The notes: generated by a model from the letters alone, not told the origin. Shown: positions 48,488-58,818, numbered from the stretch's first letter. The stretch: DNA of 64,000 bases from Pseudoxanthomonas spadix (GCF_003703395.1 NZ_RDQN01000009.1:1-64000), one strand, 5' to 3'. Numbers and translations: made by a program.

Positions 48488-49372
48488 TCAGGCCGGAGTC
48501 GAGCGGCGCCGGATCGGGATGCGCGACAGCGGCACGGCGGCCACGTCGTGGCCGTCTTTGCGAATGGGCGTGCCGGCCTGTGGAGCCCAGGCGTGGGCGT
48601 AGAGGACTTCCCAGGTGCTGGGCAGGCGGCCTTCGGCCGTGCGCAGGGGTTCATACGCCTGCGCGGCGTCGGCAAAGCGGCTGCGGCCGGTGAGCGAGGC
48701 GCGGCGCATGGACAGCGCGTTGGTGGCACCGATCGCGCGCAGCTCGGCCATCAGTGCCGGCAGGTCGGGATAGGTCAGGGTGAACTGGTCGCGGTCCAGC
48801 ACCGGATCGCGGAAGCCGGACCGCATCAGGGCATCGCCAAACTGGGCGATCGGCGCGAACGGGCTCACGTGTGGCGCCGGGTCGGCGGCGAAGGCCTGGC
48901 GCAGTTCGATCAGCGTCTGCGGGCCGAAGGTCGAGCACAGCAGCAGCCCGTCGGGCTTGAGCACCCGGCGGAAGCCGGCGAACACCGCCGGCAGGTCTTC
49001 CAGCCATGGCAGGCACAGGTTGCAGAACAGCACGTCGGCGCTGTGCTCGGCCAGCGGCAGCGCGCGCGCATCGGCGGCCACCCGCGCGAACGGCTTCCAC
49101 CAGCCGGCCTGCTTGCGGGCCTGGCGCAGCATCGGCAGGGCCAGGTCCAGCGCGATCACCTGCGCCCTGGGCCAGCGCTTGCGCATCTGCGCGGCGGCCG
49201 TGGCCGGGCCGCTGCCCACGTCCAGCACCACCTGCGGCACGCGCTGGCCCAGATAGTCCAGCGATTCGAGCAGGCGCTTTTCCACCTCGTGATGGAGCAC
49301 CGCGGCATCGGCGTAGGTCGTGGCCGAGCGCGAGAACGCGCGGCGGATCTGGCGGCTGTCGAACATCGGCAT
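48488..49372 (-). CDS. bioC: Malonyl-ACP O-methyltransferase BioC
   Basis: This protein of about 294 residues is a class I SAM methyltransferase. It opens MPMFDSRQIRRAFSRSATTY, as BioC does, with motif I VLDVGSGPATAAAQM (about 50), motif II VIALDLALPMLRQAR (about 75), and LFCNLCLPWLEDL and LKPDGLLLCSTFGP (about 125). BioC methylates malonyl-ACP to start the pimeloyl chain of biotin. In-frame ATGs at 49390, 49372 and 49366 are all possible; 49372 fits homologues best. It follows bioF by 128 bp with no bioH between. Confidence 0.9.
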   Translation of the reverse strand: MPMFDSRQIRRAFSRSATTYADAAVLHHEVEKRLLESLDYLGQRVPQVVLDVGSGPATAAAQMRKRWPRAQVIALDLALPMLRQARKQAGWWKPFARVAADARALPLAEHSADVLFCNLCLPWLEDLPAVFAGFRRVLKPDGLLLCSTFGPQTLIELRQAFAADPAPHVSPFAPIAQFGDALMRSGFRDPVLDRDQFTLTYPDLPALMAELRAIGATNALSMRRASLTGRSRFADAAQAYEPLRTAEGRLPSTWEVLYAHAWAPQAGTPIRKDGHDVAAVPLSRIPIRRRSTPA

Positions 49373-49500
49373 GGCGCCATTGTCCGCCATTGCGCGCGGC
49401 GCGACGAGCCGATGGGCCGGACGCTGGGCCAGGCAGGGCGCAATGATTGCCAGGCACGGCGCCGGCCTCGCCTCGACCCGGTTCCCGGTGGCGAGCTGCT

Positions 49501-50700
49501 TCAGGCCACGCTCACCGCCAGCGACTGCGGCGCGCGGGCACGCACCAGGGCATCGACCAGGCCGTCGACCTGTTGGGGGGAATGCAGCGCCGAGAGGGTC
49601 ACCCGCAGGCGCGCCTTGCCTTCGGGCACGGTCGGCGGGCGGATCGCCGGCACCCAGTAGCCGGATTCCTCCAGCGCGGCCGACCAGGCCAGCGCCTGCG
49701 CATCGGCGCCGCACAGCACTGGCTGGATCGGGGTGTCCGAGGGCAGCAGGTCCAGCCCGGCGACGGTGGCGCGGGTGCGAAAGCGCTCGATCAGGCCGGC
49801 GAGCTTGTCGCGGCGCCAGTCGTCGCGGCGCGCCTGGCGCAGGGCCTCGCTGCTGGCCGCGGCCAGGGCCGGCGGCAGCGCGGTGGTCTGGAGGTAGGGA
49901 CGCGCGGTCTCGGCCAGATGCTGGATCAGGGCGGCATCGCCGATCACCGCCGCGCCGTAGCCGCCCAGCGCCTTGCCCAGGCTGACCAGCTGCAGAGGGA
50001 CTTCCTCCACGCCCAGCCGGGCCTCGGGCACGCTGCCGCGGCCGTTGGGCCCGCGCACGCCGACCCCATGTGCGTCGTCCACGTACAGCAGCGCCTGCTG
50101 GACCCGCGCCACCAGCGCCAGCGCGCGCAGCGGGGCGACATCGCCGTCCATGCCGAACACCCCGTCGGTGGCCAGCATCGCCGCACCGTCGGGCACGTTG
50201 CGCAGCTGGCGGATGGCGCCCTCGGCATCGCCGTGCGGATAGCGGCGCAGGCGGCAACCGGCCAGACGCGCGGCGTCGAGCAGGCTGGCGTGGTTGAGCC
50301 GGTCCTGCACGCAGGCGTCGCTTTCTTCGCCCAGCAGCGCCTGCTGCACGGCCAGGTTGGCCAGGAACCGGCTGCCGAACAGCAGCGCGGCCGGCGCCTG
50401 CAGCCAGTCGGCCAGTTCGTGTTCCAGTGCCGCGTGCGCGGCATGGTGGCCGCTGACCAGGGGCGAGGCGCCGGCGCCGACGCCGTCGCGCGCGGCCGCG
50501 TCCTGCAGCGCGGTGGTCACCTGGAACTGCTGGGCCAGGCCCAGGTAGTCGTTGCTGCAGCATTCCACCAGCCAGCGCCCGTCCACTTCCACCCGCACGC
50601 CGTCGCGGCGGCTGACGATGCGGCGCACCCGGACCCGGTCCTGGGCCACGCGCAATTTGCGCAGCGACGCGATGCGGTCGTGCAGATCGGGGCGGGCCAT
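49501..50700 (-). CDS. bioF: 8-amino-7-oxononanoate synthase
   Basis: This 399-residue fold-type I PLP enzyme joins pimeloyl-ACP and alanine in biotin synthesis. Motifs are [11 protein letters not shown] (about 46), [12 protein letters not shown] (about 78), [19 protein letters not shown] (PLP Asp, about 205) and the Schiff-base Lys in [16 protein letters not shown] (about 243). The ATG at 50700 ([10 protein letters not shown]) is used; the longer upstream frame overlaps comF. It is divergent from comF with a 161-bp spacer, and no BirA-type operator could be recognised there. Confidence 0.95.
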   Translation of the reverse strand: MARPDLHDRIASLRKLRVAQDRVRVRRIVSRRDGVRVEVDGRWLVECCSNDYLGLAQQFQVTTALQDAAARDGVGAGASPLVSGHHAAHAALEHELADWLQAPAALLFGSRFLANLAVQQALLGEESDACVQDRLNHASLLDAARLAGCRLRRYPHGDAEGAIRQLRNVPDGAAMLATDGVFGMDGDVAPLRALALVARVQQALLYVDDAHGVGVRGPNGRGSVPEARLGVEEVPLQLVSLGKALGGYGAAVIGDAALIQHLAETARPYLQTTALPPALAAASSEALRQARRDDWRRDKLAGLIERFRTRATVAGLDLLPSDTPIQPVLCGADAQALAWSAALEESGYWVPAIRPPTVPEGKARLRVTLSALHSPQQVDGLVDALVRARAPQSLAVSVA

Positions 50701-50861
50701 GGGACGTCCTGTGCAGTGGCGGGCTGAGCGGGCTAGCGTAATCCACGCGACATCGGTGGTGATGACCGATTGGCCGGCGCTTTGCTGCCGCGTGTCCGCA
50801 GCTACACCCGGCGGGCGGGCGCGGGTTAAAGTCGGTGCGTTTCGAACAGGGACGCGCGCGC

Positions 50862-51566
50862 ATGGATGCCAAACGGGTCGAGCGCTGGCTGCGACAGGCC
50901 GGCCGGGTGCTGCTGGCGCCGCGCTGCCTGGTCTGCGGCGAAGCCGGCGTTCACGGCCAGGACCTGTGCGCCGCCTGTACCGCCGCCCTGCCCTGGAACC
51001 ACACCGCCTGCCCGCGCTGCGCCCTGCCGCTGGCCCATGCCGCACTGTGCGGTGCCTGCCTGCAGCGGCCGCCGCCGGTCGCGGCCACCTGTGCGGTGTT
51101 CGTCTATGGATTCGCGCTGGACCGGCTGGTGCCGCGCTTCAAGTTCCACCAGGACCTGGCCGCCGGCCGGCTGCTGGCCGAACTGATGGCCCAGGGCCTG
51201 GTCCAGGCCGAACGTCCGGCTGCGCTGGTCCCGGTCCCGTTGCATCCGGCGCGCCTGCGCACCCGGGGCTACGACCAGGCGCTGGAACTGGCCCGGCCGG
51301 TCGGCCGCGCGCTCGGCCTGCCGGTCCTGTCCGAGGTGCTGCATCGCCGGCGCGACACCGCGCCCCAGTCCGAGCTGGATGCGGCGGCGCGCCGGCGCAA
51401 CCTGCGTGGCGCCTTCGCCGTCTCCTCGCCCACAGCGCTGCCTGACCATGTCGCGGTGCTGGATGACGTGATGACCACTGGCGCCACCGCCCACGCCGCT
51501 GCCCGCGCCCTGTTGCGCGCCGGGGTGAAACGCGTCGACGCCTGGGTCTGCGCAAGGGCGCCTTGA
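50862..51566 (+). CDS. comF: ComF family phosphoribosyltransferase-like protein
   Basis: This 234-residue protein has a Cys-rich zinc-finger-like N-terminus ([36 protein letters not shown] at about 20-70) and a C-terminal phosphoribosyltransferase domain (about 120-234) with [18 protein letters not shown] and the PRPP loop [17 protein letters not shown]. ComF proteins help single-stranded DNA pass through the inner membrane during natural transformation and act in recombination. The ATG at 50862 ([10 protein letters not shown]) is chosen over a GTG nine codons upstream. The comF-bioF divergent arrangement is common in Gammaproteobacteria. Confidence 0.92.
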   Translation: MDAKRVERWLRQAGRVLLAPRCLVCGEAGVHGQDLCAACTAALPWNHTACPRCALPLAHAALCGACLQRPPPVAATCAVFVYGFALDRLVPRFKFHQDLAAGRLLAELMAQGLVQAERPAALVPVPLHPARLRTRGYDQALELARPVGRALGLPVLSEVLHRRRDTAPQSELDAAARRRNLRGAFAVSSPTALPDHVAVLDDVMTTGATAHAAARALLRAGVKRVDAWVCARAP

Positions 51567-51590
51567 TGGGCGGCCGTCCCTGCAGTTGCC

Positions 51591-53033
51591 TCAACCTGCA
51601 GGCGCCGGCATCACCGGCGGCACGTACGCCAGGGTCAGGCCGAGCAGCCACAGCAGGCCGATCACCAGCGGGATGTGGACCAGCAGCTGGATGAAGGTGA
51701 AGCCGACGATGTCGCGCGCCTTCAGCCCCAGCACGCCCAGCAGCGGCAGCATCCAGAACGGATTGATCAGGTTCGGCAGGGCCTCGGCGGCGTTGTAGAC
51801 CTGCACCGCCCAGCCCAGGTGCGCGTGCAGTTCGTTGGCCGCCTGCATCACGTACGGTGCCTCGACCAGCCACTTGCCACCGCCGGAAGGCACGAAGAAC
51901 CCCAGGATCGCCGAGTACGCCCCCATCACCGCAGGAAAGCTGTCCTGGGTGGCCACCCGCACGAAAAGCTGCGACAGGTGATGGGCCAGGCTGTCGCCAT
52001 CGGCACCCTTTGCGCCGGTCAGGATCATCGCGATGGCGCCGTACAGCGGAAACTGGATCAGCACCCCGGTCGTGCTGGGCACCGCGCGTGCCACGGCGTT
52101 GAGGAAGCTGCGTGGCCGCCAGTGCAGCAGCAGGCCCAGCGCCAGGAACAGGAAGTTGTAGGTGTTGAGGTTGGCGATGGCGGTGATCACCGGCTTGGCG
52201 GCGAACTCGCTCGCCAGCCAGCCAAAGGCCAGCAAGGAGAGCAGCACGGTCAGCAGCGGGCTGTATTCCAGCCACTCGCCCGGACGGGTGCGCGGTGGCA
52301 GTTCGGGCCTGGCTTCGCTGGCCACGGCTTCTTCGAATGCCTCGACCGTCCGCGCCGAGCTGCCGGTGGGCGCGGTCAGCCAGCAGATCAGCAGCGAGAC
52401 CAGAATCAGCACCGCGGTGAGCACGATCGACTGCCACAGGAAGATCGTCTCGGTGAACGGCAGCACGCCGGTGATTTCCACCAGGCCCGGCGGCATCGAG
52501 GCCGGATTGGCCTGCAGCTGCGCGGCCGAGGAGCTCAGGCCCATCGCCCAGACCGCGCCCAGGCCCAGATAGGCCGCGGCGCCGGCGGCCCGGTAATCCA
52601 TCTTCAGATCGCTGCGACGGGCCAGCGCGCGCACCAGCAGGCCGCCGAACACCAGCGAAAACCCCCAGCTGAGCAGCGAAGCCAGCATGCTCACCAGGGC
52701 GACATACACGATCGCCCCGCGCCCGCTGCGTGGCACCCTGGCCAGCTGATCGATCAGGCGCGCCACGATCGGCGCGGTCGCCACCGCATAGCCGCCGATG
52801 ACCACGAAGGCCATCTGCATGGTGAAGGGGATCAGGCTCCAGAAGCCGCCGCCGAAGGCCTCGGCCGTGGCCTTGGGGCTGGCTCCGGCCAGCATCGCCG
52901 CGACCGCCACGATGACCACGCCCAGCACCGCGAACACATAGGCATCGGGGAACCATCGCTCCGCCCAGGCTGCCGAACGCAGCGCCGCGCGCGCCATCAC
53001 CCCTTGTCGTCCCAGTCCCGGATCGCTTGCCAT
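51591..53033 (-). CDS. atoE: Short-chain fatty acid transporter (AtoE family)
   Basis: This 480-residue inner-membrane protein has about 12 helices and the AtoE/SCFA permease signatures: WFPDAYVFAVLGVV near the N-terminus, WGFSLVFGGLLVRALAR, QFPLYGAIAMILTGA and FFVPSGGGKWLVEAPYVM (about 390). E. coli AtoE imports acetoacetate and short-chain acids. No atoDAB genes accompany it here, so it may serve a general role. It is monocistronic: comF converges from upstream and HdeD lies on the other strand. Confidence 0.88.
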   Translation of the reverse strand: MASDPGLGRQGVMARAALRSAAWAERWFPDAYVFAVLGVVIVAVAAMLAGASPKATAEAFGGGFWSLIPFTMQMAFVVIGGYAVATAPIVARLIDQLARVPRSGRGAIVYVALVSMLASLLSWGFSLVFGGLLVRALARRSDLKMDYRAAGAAAYLGLGAVWAMGLSSSAAQLQANPASMPPGLVEITGVLPFTETIFLWQSIVLTAVLILVSLLICWLTAPTGSSARTVEAFEEAVASEARPELPPRTRPGEWLEYSPLLTVLLSLLAFGWLASEFAAKPVITAIANLNTYNFLFLALGLLLHWRPRSFLNAVARAVPSTTGVLIQFPLYGAIAMILTGAKGADGDSLAHHLSQLFVRVATQDSFPAVMGAYSAILGFFVPSGGGKWLVEAPYVMQAANELHAHLGWAVQVYNAAEALPNLINPFWMLPLLGVLGLKARDIVGFTFIQLLVHIPLVIGLLWLLGLTLAYVPPVMPAPAG

Positions 53034-53221
53034 CGCCCTGCCCCTTCCTGCGCCAGCCTGCATTCTCGGCCGGACCTGGGTCAGCGTCTGCCCCACCTTG
53101 GTCCAAGCCGGTCGCGCCGCCCACCCTGGCGTGATCCGGGATGCGCTAGGCTCGGCCGTGCTGTCCCGCCAGGCCGCTGCTTGTGCTGCCGCACCCCTCC
53201 AGCCAATCCAAAGGAGTTCCC

Positions 53222-53776
53222 ATGACGCCTTTCCCGCTCAATGGCCTGGGCCGCGCCTGGTGGCTGCTGGTCCTCTATGGCGTGCTGGCAGTGCTGTTCG
53301 GGGTGCTGGCGGTGGCCCGGCCCGTGGCGGCGACCGCAGGTCTGGTCTGGGCCTTCGGCATCCTGGCCATCGCCGAAGGCATTGCCACGCTGGTGGCGCT
53401 GTTCACCCGCGATACCGGCCTGTCCAAGGGCTGGACGGTGCTGTACGCGCTGGCCTCGCTGGCGTTTGGGGTGCTGGCGGTGATCGACCCGTTGTCCACC
53501 GCCGGGGCGCTGGCGATCCTGCTGGCCGCCTGGATGATGGTGGCCGGCATCTACCGGATCGTGTTCGCCGTGCGCGTGCGCCGGCTGATACGCGGGGAGT
53601 GGCTGATCGCGCTGTCCGGCGTGCTGTCGGTGGTGCTGGGCGTGCTGTTCGCCATCGCGCCGCTGGCAGGTGCGATGGTGGCCACGCTGTGGGTGGGCAT
53701 CGGCGCGTTGATCTACGGCGTGATCCAGATCGTGGCCGGGGTGAAGCTGCGCAAGTTCGGGCGCACCGCGGTCTGA
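53222..53776 (+). CDS. HdeD family membrane protein
   Basis: This 184-residue protein has six predicted helices in three paired repeats (LVLYGVLAVLFGVLAVARP, ALASLAFGVLAVIDP and ALSGVLSVVLGVLFAIAP), the HdeD/DUF308 pattern. E. coli HdeD is an acid-stress membrane protein at high cell density. AAAGGAG precedes the ATG at 53222 by six bases. It ends two bases before the convergent ubiA stop, leaving no room for a terminator between them. Confidence 0.88.
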   Translation: MTPFPLNGLGRAWWLLVLYGVLAVLFGVLAVARPVAATAGLVWAFGILAIAEGIATLVALFTRDTGLSKGWTVLYALASLAFGVLAVIDPLSTAGALAILLAAWMMVAGIYRIVFAVRVRRLIRGEWLIALSGVLSVVLGVLFAIAPLAGAMVATLWVGIGALIYGVIQIVAGVKLRKFGRTAV

Positions 53777-53778
53777 GC

Positions 53779-54672
53779 TCAGCCCAGCCACAGGTCGGCG
53801 GCGACGCCGGCGAACACCGCCGCGCCGACCCAGTTGTTGTGCAGGAACGCGCGCAAGCACGGCCCGCGCTCGCGCTTGCGGCAGAGCACGAACTCGTAGA
53901 CCACCAGGCACACGCCCACACCCAGCCCGGCCCAGTAATACGTGCCCAGACCGGCCTGGCGTCCGACCAGCAGCAAGGTGGCAAAGGTCAGCGCGTACAG
54001 CAGACCCTGGATGACCAGGTCCAGGTCGCCGAACAAAATCGCAGTGGACTTGGCGCCGGCGCGGATGTCGTCTTCGCGGTCGACCATCGCATACCAGGTG
54101 TCGTAGGCGGTGGCCCACAGGATGTTGGCCGAATACAACAGCCAGGCCAGGGTCGGCACCTGGCCCTGGACCGCAGCGAAGGCCATCGGAATGCCGAAGC
54201 CGAACGCCATTCCCAGGTAGACCTGCGGCAGGTAGGTGTAGCGCTTCAGGTAGGGGTAGCTGGCGGCCAGGAACGCGGCGATCACGCTCAGGCCGATGGT
54301 CAGCCGGTTCATCGTCATCACCAGGGCCAGGGCGGCGAGCATCAGCAGCACGAACACCCACAGCGCTTCGCGCCCGCTGACCTGCCCGGTTGCCAGCGGC
54401 CGCTCCCGGGTGCGCTCGACCTTGGGGTCCAGCCAGCGGTCGGCGTAGTCGTTGATCACGCAGCCGGCCGAACGGGTCAGCCAGACCCCTGCGGTGAACA
54501 CCAACAGGGTCCACCACGGCGGCACCCCGCCGGCAGCCAGCCACAGCCCCCACCAGGTCGGCCACAGCAGCAGCAACACGCCGATCGGCCTGTCGCCGCG
54601 AACCAGCTTCCAGTACAGCGCCAGCCGGCCCGGCGGCCGCACTGCCGGCACATCGAAACGTTCGTAACCCAT
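53779..54672 (-). CDS. ubiA: 4-hydroxybenzoate polyprenyltransferase
   Basis: This 297-residue inner-membrane prenyltransferase has about eight or nine helices and two Asp-rich motifs: [20 protein letters not shown] (about 68) and the second, [12 protein letters not shown] (about 192), which bind the Mg-polyprenyl diphosphate. [17 protein letters not shown] is the family N-terminus. It prenylates 4-hydroxybenzoate in ubiquinone synthesis. The ATG at 54672 is preceded by a TTG two codons upstream. ubiC is not adjacent, so the pathway genes are dispersed. Confidence 0.95.
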   Translation of the reverse strand: MGYERFDVPAVRPPGRLALYWKLVRGDRPIGVLLLLWPTWWGLWLAAGGVPPWWTLLVFTAGVWLTRSAGCVINDYADRWLDPKVERTRERPLATGQVSGREALWVFVLLMLAALALVMTMNRLTIGLSVIAAFLAASYPYLKRYTYLPQVYLGMAFGFGIPMAFAAVQGQVPTLAWLLYSANILWATAYDTWYAMVDREDDIRAGAKSTAILFGDLDLVIQGLLYALTFATLLLVGRQAGLGTYYWAGLGVGVCLVVYEFVLCRKRERGPCLRAFLHNNWVGAAVFAGVAADLWLG

Positions 54673-54889
54673 GCGCAAAGCGTAGCAGGCGCGCGCGGTC
54701 GCCGGCTTGCGCCCGGCTGCTCAACCTCGAGCGCTGGCACCGGCAACCAACTCCGCAACGACCAGGCTCGGTTCGGGCACACGATCGGGGCCGGGCAGGG
54801 GCGTGCCGGGCTGCGCGCGCGCGAGCTGCACAAGCCAGCGGCAGAGCCATTGGCCACCGATGCGGGCCAGCCGCGTCGCAATGTTTTCT

Positions 54890-55750
54890 TCAGGGTGTGC
54901 CGGCCGGCACCCGCATCGACACGATCTGGCGTTCGCGGCGGCTGATCCCGTACAGCATGCCCGGTTCACTCTCGTCCCAATCGATCGCTTGCCCCTCCAC
55001 CGCGATGCCGAGGGTGTCCAGGTGGTCGAGCACCGCGCCGCCTTCGCGCGGCAGCGCCAGCACGTACAGTTCCGGCCGGTCGTGTCCGGTGGCGTACAGG
55101 CGTCCATCCGGCCCCCAGCCGCCGCCGGAGATGCTCGACGGCGCGATCCGCTCCAGCACCGAAGCCGGAAACGCCCAGCTCTCGGTGCGACGCCAGGCCT
55201 CGTCCAGGCGCACCAACAGCGTGTGCCGGTGATCGCGCGGCGCCTCGCCGCCGCGCCCGTCGTAGTTGGCAAACAGCGCCCACCAGGCACCGTCCTTGCG
55301 ATCGACCCAGGTCAGCGAGCCGGTGCCCAGCCCCAGCGACACGCTGCGCAGGTGGTCCAGCGTGTCAGGATCGAAGAACTCCACCGAACTCCAGTGCGGC
55401 GTGGCCGGATAATTGGAACTGGCGCAGACCAGTTCGGCGGCGATCAGCGCGCAGGAGTTGATGTGCGGGAAGCGCTGCGGGTCGCCGCGCCACTGGCCCA
55501 GACGCTCGCCGCTGTGCTTGTCGTACTTGACGATTTCGTGATTGGACACCGCGTAGAGGAACTGGGCGCCGACCGCCACGCCCTGCCGTGCCTGCGGCGC
55601 CGGATAGCGGCGCAAGGCGGTGGCGCTGCGCGCCGGCGCATCGGCCAGCGCTTGCGCCGGCCCCTGCACGGGCCCAGCAGGGGCGGCCGGGCCGGAGCCA
55701 AGAGCGGTTGCCGCGGCCAGTGCGGCGGCCAGTGCCAGTGCTGAAGGCAT
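54890..55750 (-). CDS. Exported protein, possible beta-propeller, partner of TonB receptor
   Basis: This 286-residue protein has a signal peptide (MPSALALAAALAAATALG, cleavage near residue 20-25). The mature part shows WD/NHL-like spacing: GVAVGAQFLYAVSNHEIVKYD, FFDPDTLDHLRSVSLGLG, WALFANYDG, GGWGPDGRLYATGHDRPELY and GMLYGISRRER, which suggests a beta-propeller. It lies ten bases downstream of the TonB-dependent receptor gene, so it is almost surely its operon partner and may bind or process the ligand. No enzyme motif is recognised and the ligand is unknown. Confidence 0.72.
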   Translation of the reverse strand: MPSALALAAALAAATALGSGPAAPAGPVQGPAQALADAPARSATALRRYPAPQARQGVAVGAQFLYAVSNHEIVKYDKHSGERLGQWRGDPQRFPHINSCALIAAELVCASSNYPATPHWSSVEFFDPDTLDHLRSVSLGLGTGSLTWVDRKDGAWWALFANYDGRGGEAPRDHRHTLLVRLDEAWRRTESWAFPASVLERIAPSSISGGGWGPDGRLYATGHDRPELYVLALPREGGAVLDHLDTLGIAVEGQAIDWDESEPGMLYGISRRERQIVSMRVPAGTP

Positions 55751-55760
55751 CGTGGTCTCC

Positions 55761-58403
55761 TCAGAAATGGCCGGACAGGCCGACCCAGTAGGTGCGGCCA
55801 TAGTCGGCCGATTCCTGCAGATATTGCTTGCCCGGGCCGGTCACCTCGCGGCGGCCGGTGTCTGACAGGTTCTGGCCCTGCACGAACACAGTCAGACGAT
55901 CGCTGAGCTGCCAGTCCACGCTGGCGTCGTAGGTGTGGCGGCCCTTCCAGTACTGGTCGGCATTGGGAATGGTGTCGTTGATGGTCTCCAGGAACCCGCC
56001 CAGGTAGTTGTGGGAGACGCGGAACTCGACCGGGCCGTACTGGTAGAACAGCGCGGCGTTGGTGATCACGTCCGGCTGCATGTACAGGCCGGTCTCGCGC
56101 AGCCCGGCGCTGGTGATGAAGGCAAACTCGGTGTCCAGGAAGGTGGCGTTGAGGTTGAAGCCCAGTCCGTCGAACGGCGCCGGCAGGAAGCTCAGGGTCT
56201 GCTGCCAGGCCACCTCCGCGCCGGTGATCTTCGCCGACTGCGCGTTCATTGGCTGCTGCACTTGGACCATTTCCACCCCGCGGCCGATGCCCAGGTCCAT
56301 TTCCACGTTCGAGGTCAGGGTGAAGATCTCGTTGTCGATGCGTTTGCGGAACAGGCCCAGCGCGACCAGGCCTTCGTCGAGGTAGTACTCCAGCGACAGG
56401 TCGAAGCCCTCGCTCTCGCGCGGCTTCAGGGAGGGGTTGCCGCGGGTCAGCACGGCCACGCTGCCGTCGAAGTTGATCGACGAATTGGCGGTGATGTCGG
56501 CGAAGTCCGGGCGGCCGATGGTATTGGTCCAGGCCGCGCGCAGCACCAGGTTGTCGGTCGCGTCATAGCGCAGGTGCAGGCCCGGCAGCCAGTTGTGGTA
56601 GGAGCCCGAGTCACTGACCGGCAGATAGACGTCATCTGAAGCGCGGGTGGAATCGGTGTCCACCTCGGTGCGCTCGTAGCGCATGCCGGCAATCACGGTG
56701 AACGGGCCGCGCTTGATCGTGGCCTGGCCGTAGCCGGCGTAGACGTCCTCGCTGACCGTGAAGTCCGAGCCGATGTTGTCCAGCGCGGCGTTGAAATTGC
56801 CGATGTTGGCGTTGAGGAAGTCATTCGCGGCCCGGTAGTCGATCCGCGGCGACAAGAGGTAGCGCCCCTTGATCAGCTTGTCCGGCCCGGCCCGGCTGAC
56901 GCTGTCCAGGGTCCAGTTGAACCCGCTCCTGGTGCTGTAGGTGATCCGGTCCTGGTCCAGTTCGCGGTCGGTGAAACGCGCCACCCCGCCGAACTTCAAC
57001 TTGAAAAAGTTCTCCAGGCCGCCGTTGTCGTATTCCAGGTCCAGGCGCGCCTGCTGGCTCTCCTCGATGCTGTCCAACTGGGTATCGCGGTACTGCTGGA
57101 ACCTGTAGTTGGCCGGGTCGCGCGCGGCGGCCTGGTCATAGGGGGTGAAGATCGGATAGAAGTCCGAGGTGTCGTAGCTGAAACCGAAGTCCCTGGCACG
57201 CGTGCCGGTGGGGGTGCGGAATTCGATCGCGGTCGTGGTCTGGTCCAGTTCGGCGCGCGAATAGATCACATCGCCGCTGACCTTCAGCCGCTCGGCGGCC
57301 GTCCACTCCACCGCGCTGCGGCCCAGCCAGATGCTGCGCTCGGTGTCGGGCAGGTTCAACTGGATGAACTGCCGGCCGCTGGCGAAATCGCCGCTGGTGG
57401 CGGTCTGGTTGGCGACGTTGCCGATCGGCTCCAGCCGGTTTTCGATGCGTTCCTCGTCGTCTTCCATGGTGTTGTAGGCGGCCGAGGTGTCCCACCTGAA
57501 GTCCGGGTTTGGACGCCATTCCAGCTTGGCATTGAGGCCGCTGCGGTTCTTGGTGTTGTTGTACCAGAACAGCCGGCGCTGGGTCGGCACCTGGATGCCA
57601 TTGCCGAGCGCACTGCCCGAATCCACCGGGGCGCCGGCGGCGGTGTATTCGCGCACCGACGGGCTGGCCGATTCGACCTGCGGGATGTCGTAATCGAGCT
57701 GTTCGTCCGAGGCACTGACCACGATGCCGAACTGGTCGTCGGCGCCAAACAGCCGGCCGGCGGCGAAATTGACCCGGTACGGCTGCTTGTCGTTGCGCAC
57801 ATCGCCATGCTGTTCGGCAAAGCCCAGCGAGCCGGTCGCATCCAGGAACGGCTGGCCGGTGGAAAACGCGCTGCGGGTGACGATGTTGATGATGCCGCCG
57901 ATGGCGTTGGCGTCTTGATCGGGGGTGACGGTCTTGATGACTTCGATCCGGTCGGCCATCACCGAGGGCACGATGTCCAGTGGCACGTTGCGACCCTCCT
58001 CGGACACCGAGGACACCAGCGCGCCGTCGATCGTGGTCCGGTTGTAGGTGGAGGTGAGGCCGCGGATGATCGGTTCGCGCGGCTCGCCCTGGTCTTCCCA
58101 TACCGCCACGCCGGGGACCCGCTGCAATGCTGCGGCGGTATTGTGGTCGGGCAGCTTGCCGATGTCGTCCGAGGCCACCACGTCGCTGACTGCGAAGGTC
58201 TCGCGCTTGGTCTGGATCGCTTCCCGCTGCGCCTGGCGCTGGCCGGTGACGATCACCGTGTCGAGCTCGGTGGGCGTGCTGGCGGGTTCTTCCTGCATTT
58301 GCTGGCCGGCAGTGGACTGCTGGGCCATCGCTTCGGGCAGGGCCAGGCTTCCGGCAGCAAGCAGCATCGCCAGGCTTCGGGCGTGTAGGGGGGAGGGGGC
58401 CAT
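55761..58403 (-). CDS. TonB-dependent outer membrane receptor
   Basis: This 880-residue receptor has a signal peptide (cleavage near AMAQQ, about 27) and a TonB-box-like DTVIVTGQR (about 48). The plug domain (about 65-190) contains LQRVPGVAVWEDQGEPREP and GGIINIVTRSAF. A 22-strand barrel follows, ending with the outer-membrane C-terminal Phe (TYWVGLSGHF). Energised by TonB-ExbB-ExbD, it imports a ligand that cannot be named from sequence. No FecI/FecR regulators or Fur box are evident. It forms an operon with the exported protein downstream. Confidence 0.93.
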   Translation of the reverse strand: MAPSPLHARSLAMLLAAGSLALPEAMAQQSTAGQQMQEEPASTPTELDTVIVTGQRQAQREAIQTKRETFAVSDVVASDDIGKLPDHNTAAALQRVPGVAVWEDQGEPREPIIRGLTSTYNRTTIDGALVSSVSEEGRNVPLDIVPSVMADRIEVIKTVTPDQDANAIGGIINIVTRSAFSTGQPFLDATGSLGFAEQHGDVRNDKQPYRVNFAAGRLFGADDQFGIVVSASDEQLDYDIPQVESASPSVREYTAAGAPVDSGSALGNGIQVPTQRRLFWYNNTKNRSGLNAKLEWRPNPDFRWDTSAAYNTMEDDEERIENRLEPIGNVANQTATSGDFASGRQFIQLNLPDTERSIWLGRSAVEWTAAERLKVSGDVIYSRAELDQTTTAIEFRTPTGTRARDFGFSYDTSDFYPIFTPYDQAAARDPANYRFQQYRDTQLDSIEESQQARLDLEYDNGGLENFFKLKFGGVARFTDRELDQDRITYSTRSGFNWTLDSVSRAGPDKLIKGRYLLSPRIDYRAANDFLNANIGNFNAALDNIGSDFTVSEDVYAGYGQATIKRGPFTVIAGMRYERTEVDTDSTRASDDVYLPVSDSGSYHNWLPGLHLRYDATDNLVLRAAWTNTIGRPDFADITANSSINFDGSVAVLTRGNPSLKPRESEGFDLSLEYYLDEGLVALGLFRKRIDNEIFTLTSNVEMDLGIGRGVEMVQVQQPMNAQSAKITGAEVAWQQTLSFLPAPFDGLGFNLNATFLDTEFAFITSAGLRETGLYMQPDVITNAALFYQYGPVEFRVSHNYLGGFLETINDTIPNADQYWKGRHTYDASVDWQLSDRLTVFVQGQNLSDTGRREVTGPGKQYLQESADYGRTYWVGLSGHF

Positions 58404-58818
58404 TGGAAGCTTTCCGCTGCGTGGGGTACGGCGACCTTAGGTTTCGCCGGTGACGCGTCCATGACCGATTGATCAGCCACGCGGCCGGCCACGACCCGAT
58501 GGCTCAGCCAGCCCGCTGCGCCCCCTGCGTCATCCACGGCGATGCCGGCGAGGGCCGCCGCCCCAGCCAGGACCAGCGGCCGAGGCGCGCCTGCCGCCAG
58601 CCGGCACCAGCGCGAACAGGGGCAGGGGCGTGCAGATGCCCTTGGCGACCAGAGCCGGTACGCGCTGTCGCCACTGCAATCACAGCGCGGGGACTAACAC
58701 CGGGATGAGCGCAGTCGCAATGTCCACGCTCGACCAGAACTCCGCACAGCACTCTGAGCCGGCCGCGCAGGCCGGGCGATCGGACCGTGGGCGCCGGGCA
58801 GGGCCTGGCGCAAGGGCT
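58404..58818. other. Intergenic region without a supported gene
   Basis: About 415 bp between the TonB receptor (leftward, starts 58403) and the nitroreductase stop. Only the receptor's promoter is expected here. On the minus strand, fragments such as VDIATALIPVLVPAL (about 58690-58735) followed by a stop look like remains of a membrane protein, but no family was recognised. Confidence 0.4.

Noticed and set aside
48408-48490. Protein-like stretch MKIDGTAHRATDPVLD in the ydcF-bioC spacer
   Set aside because: The frame runs on into the antisense of bioC with low-complexity sequence, and no ribosome site or family match is seen.
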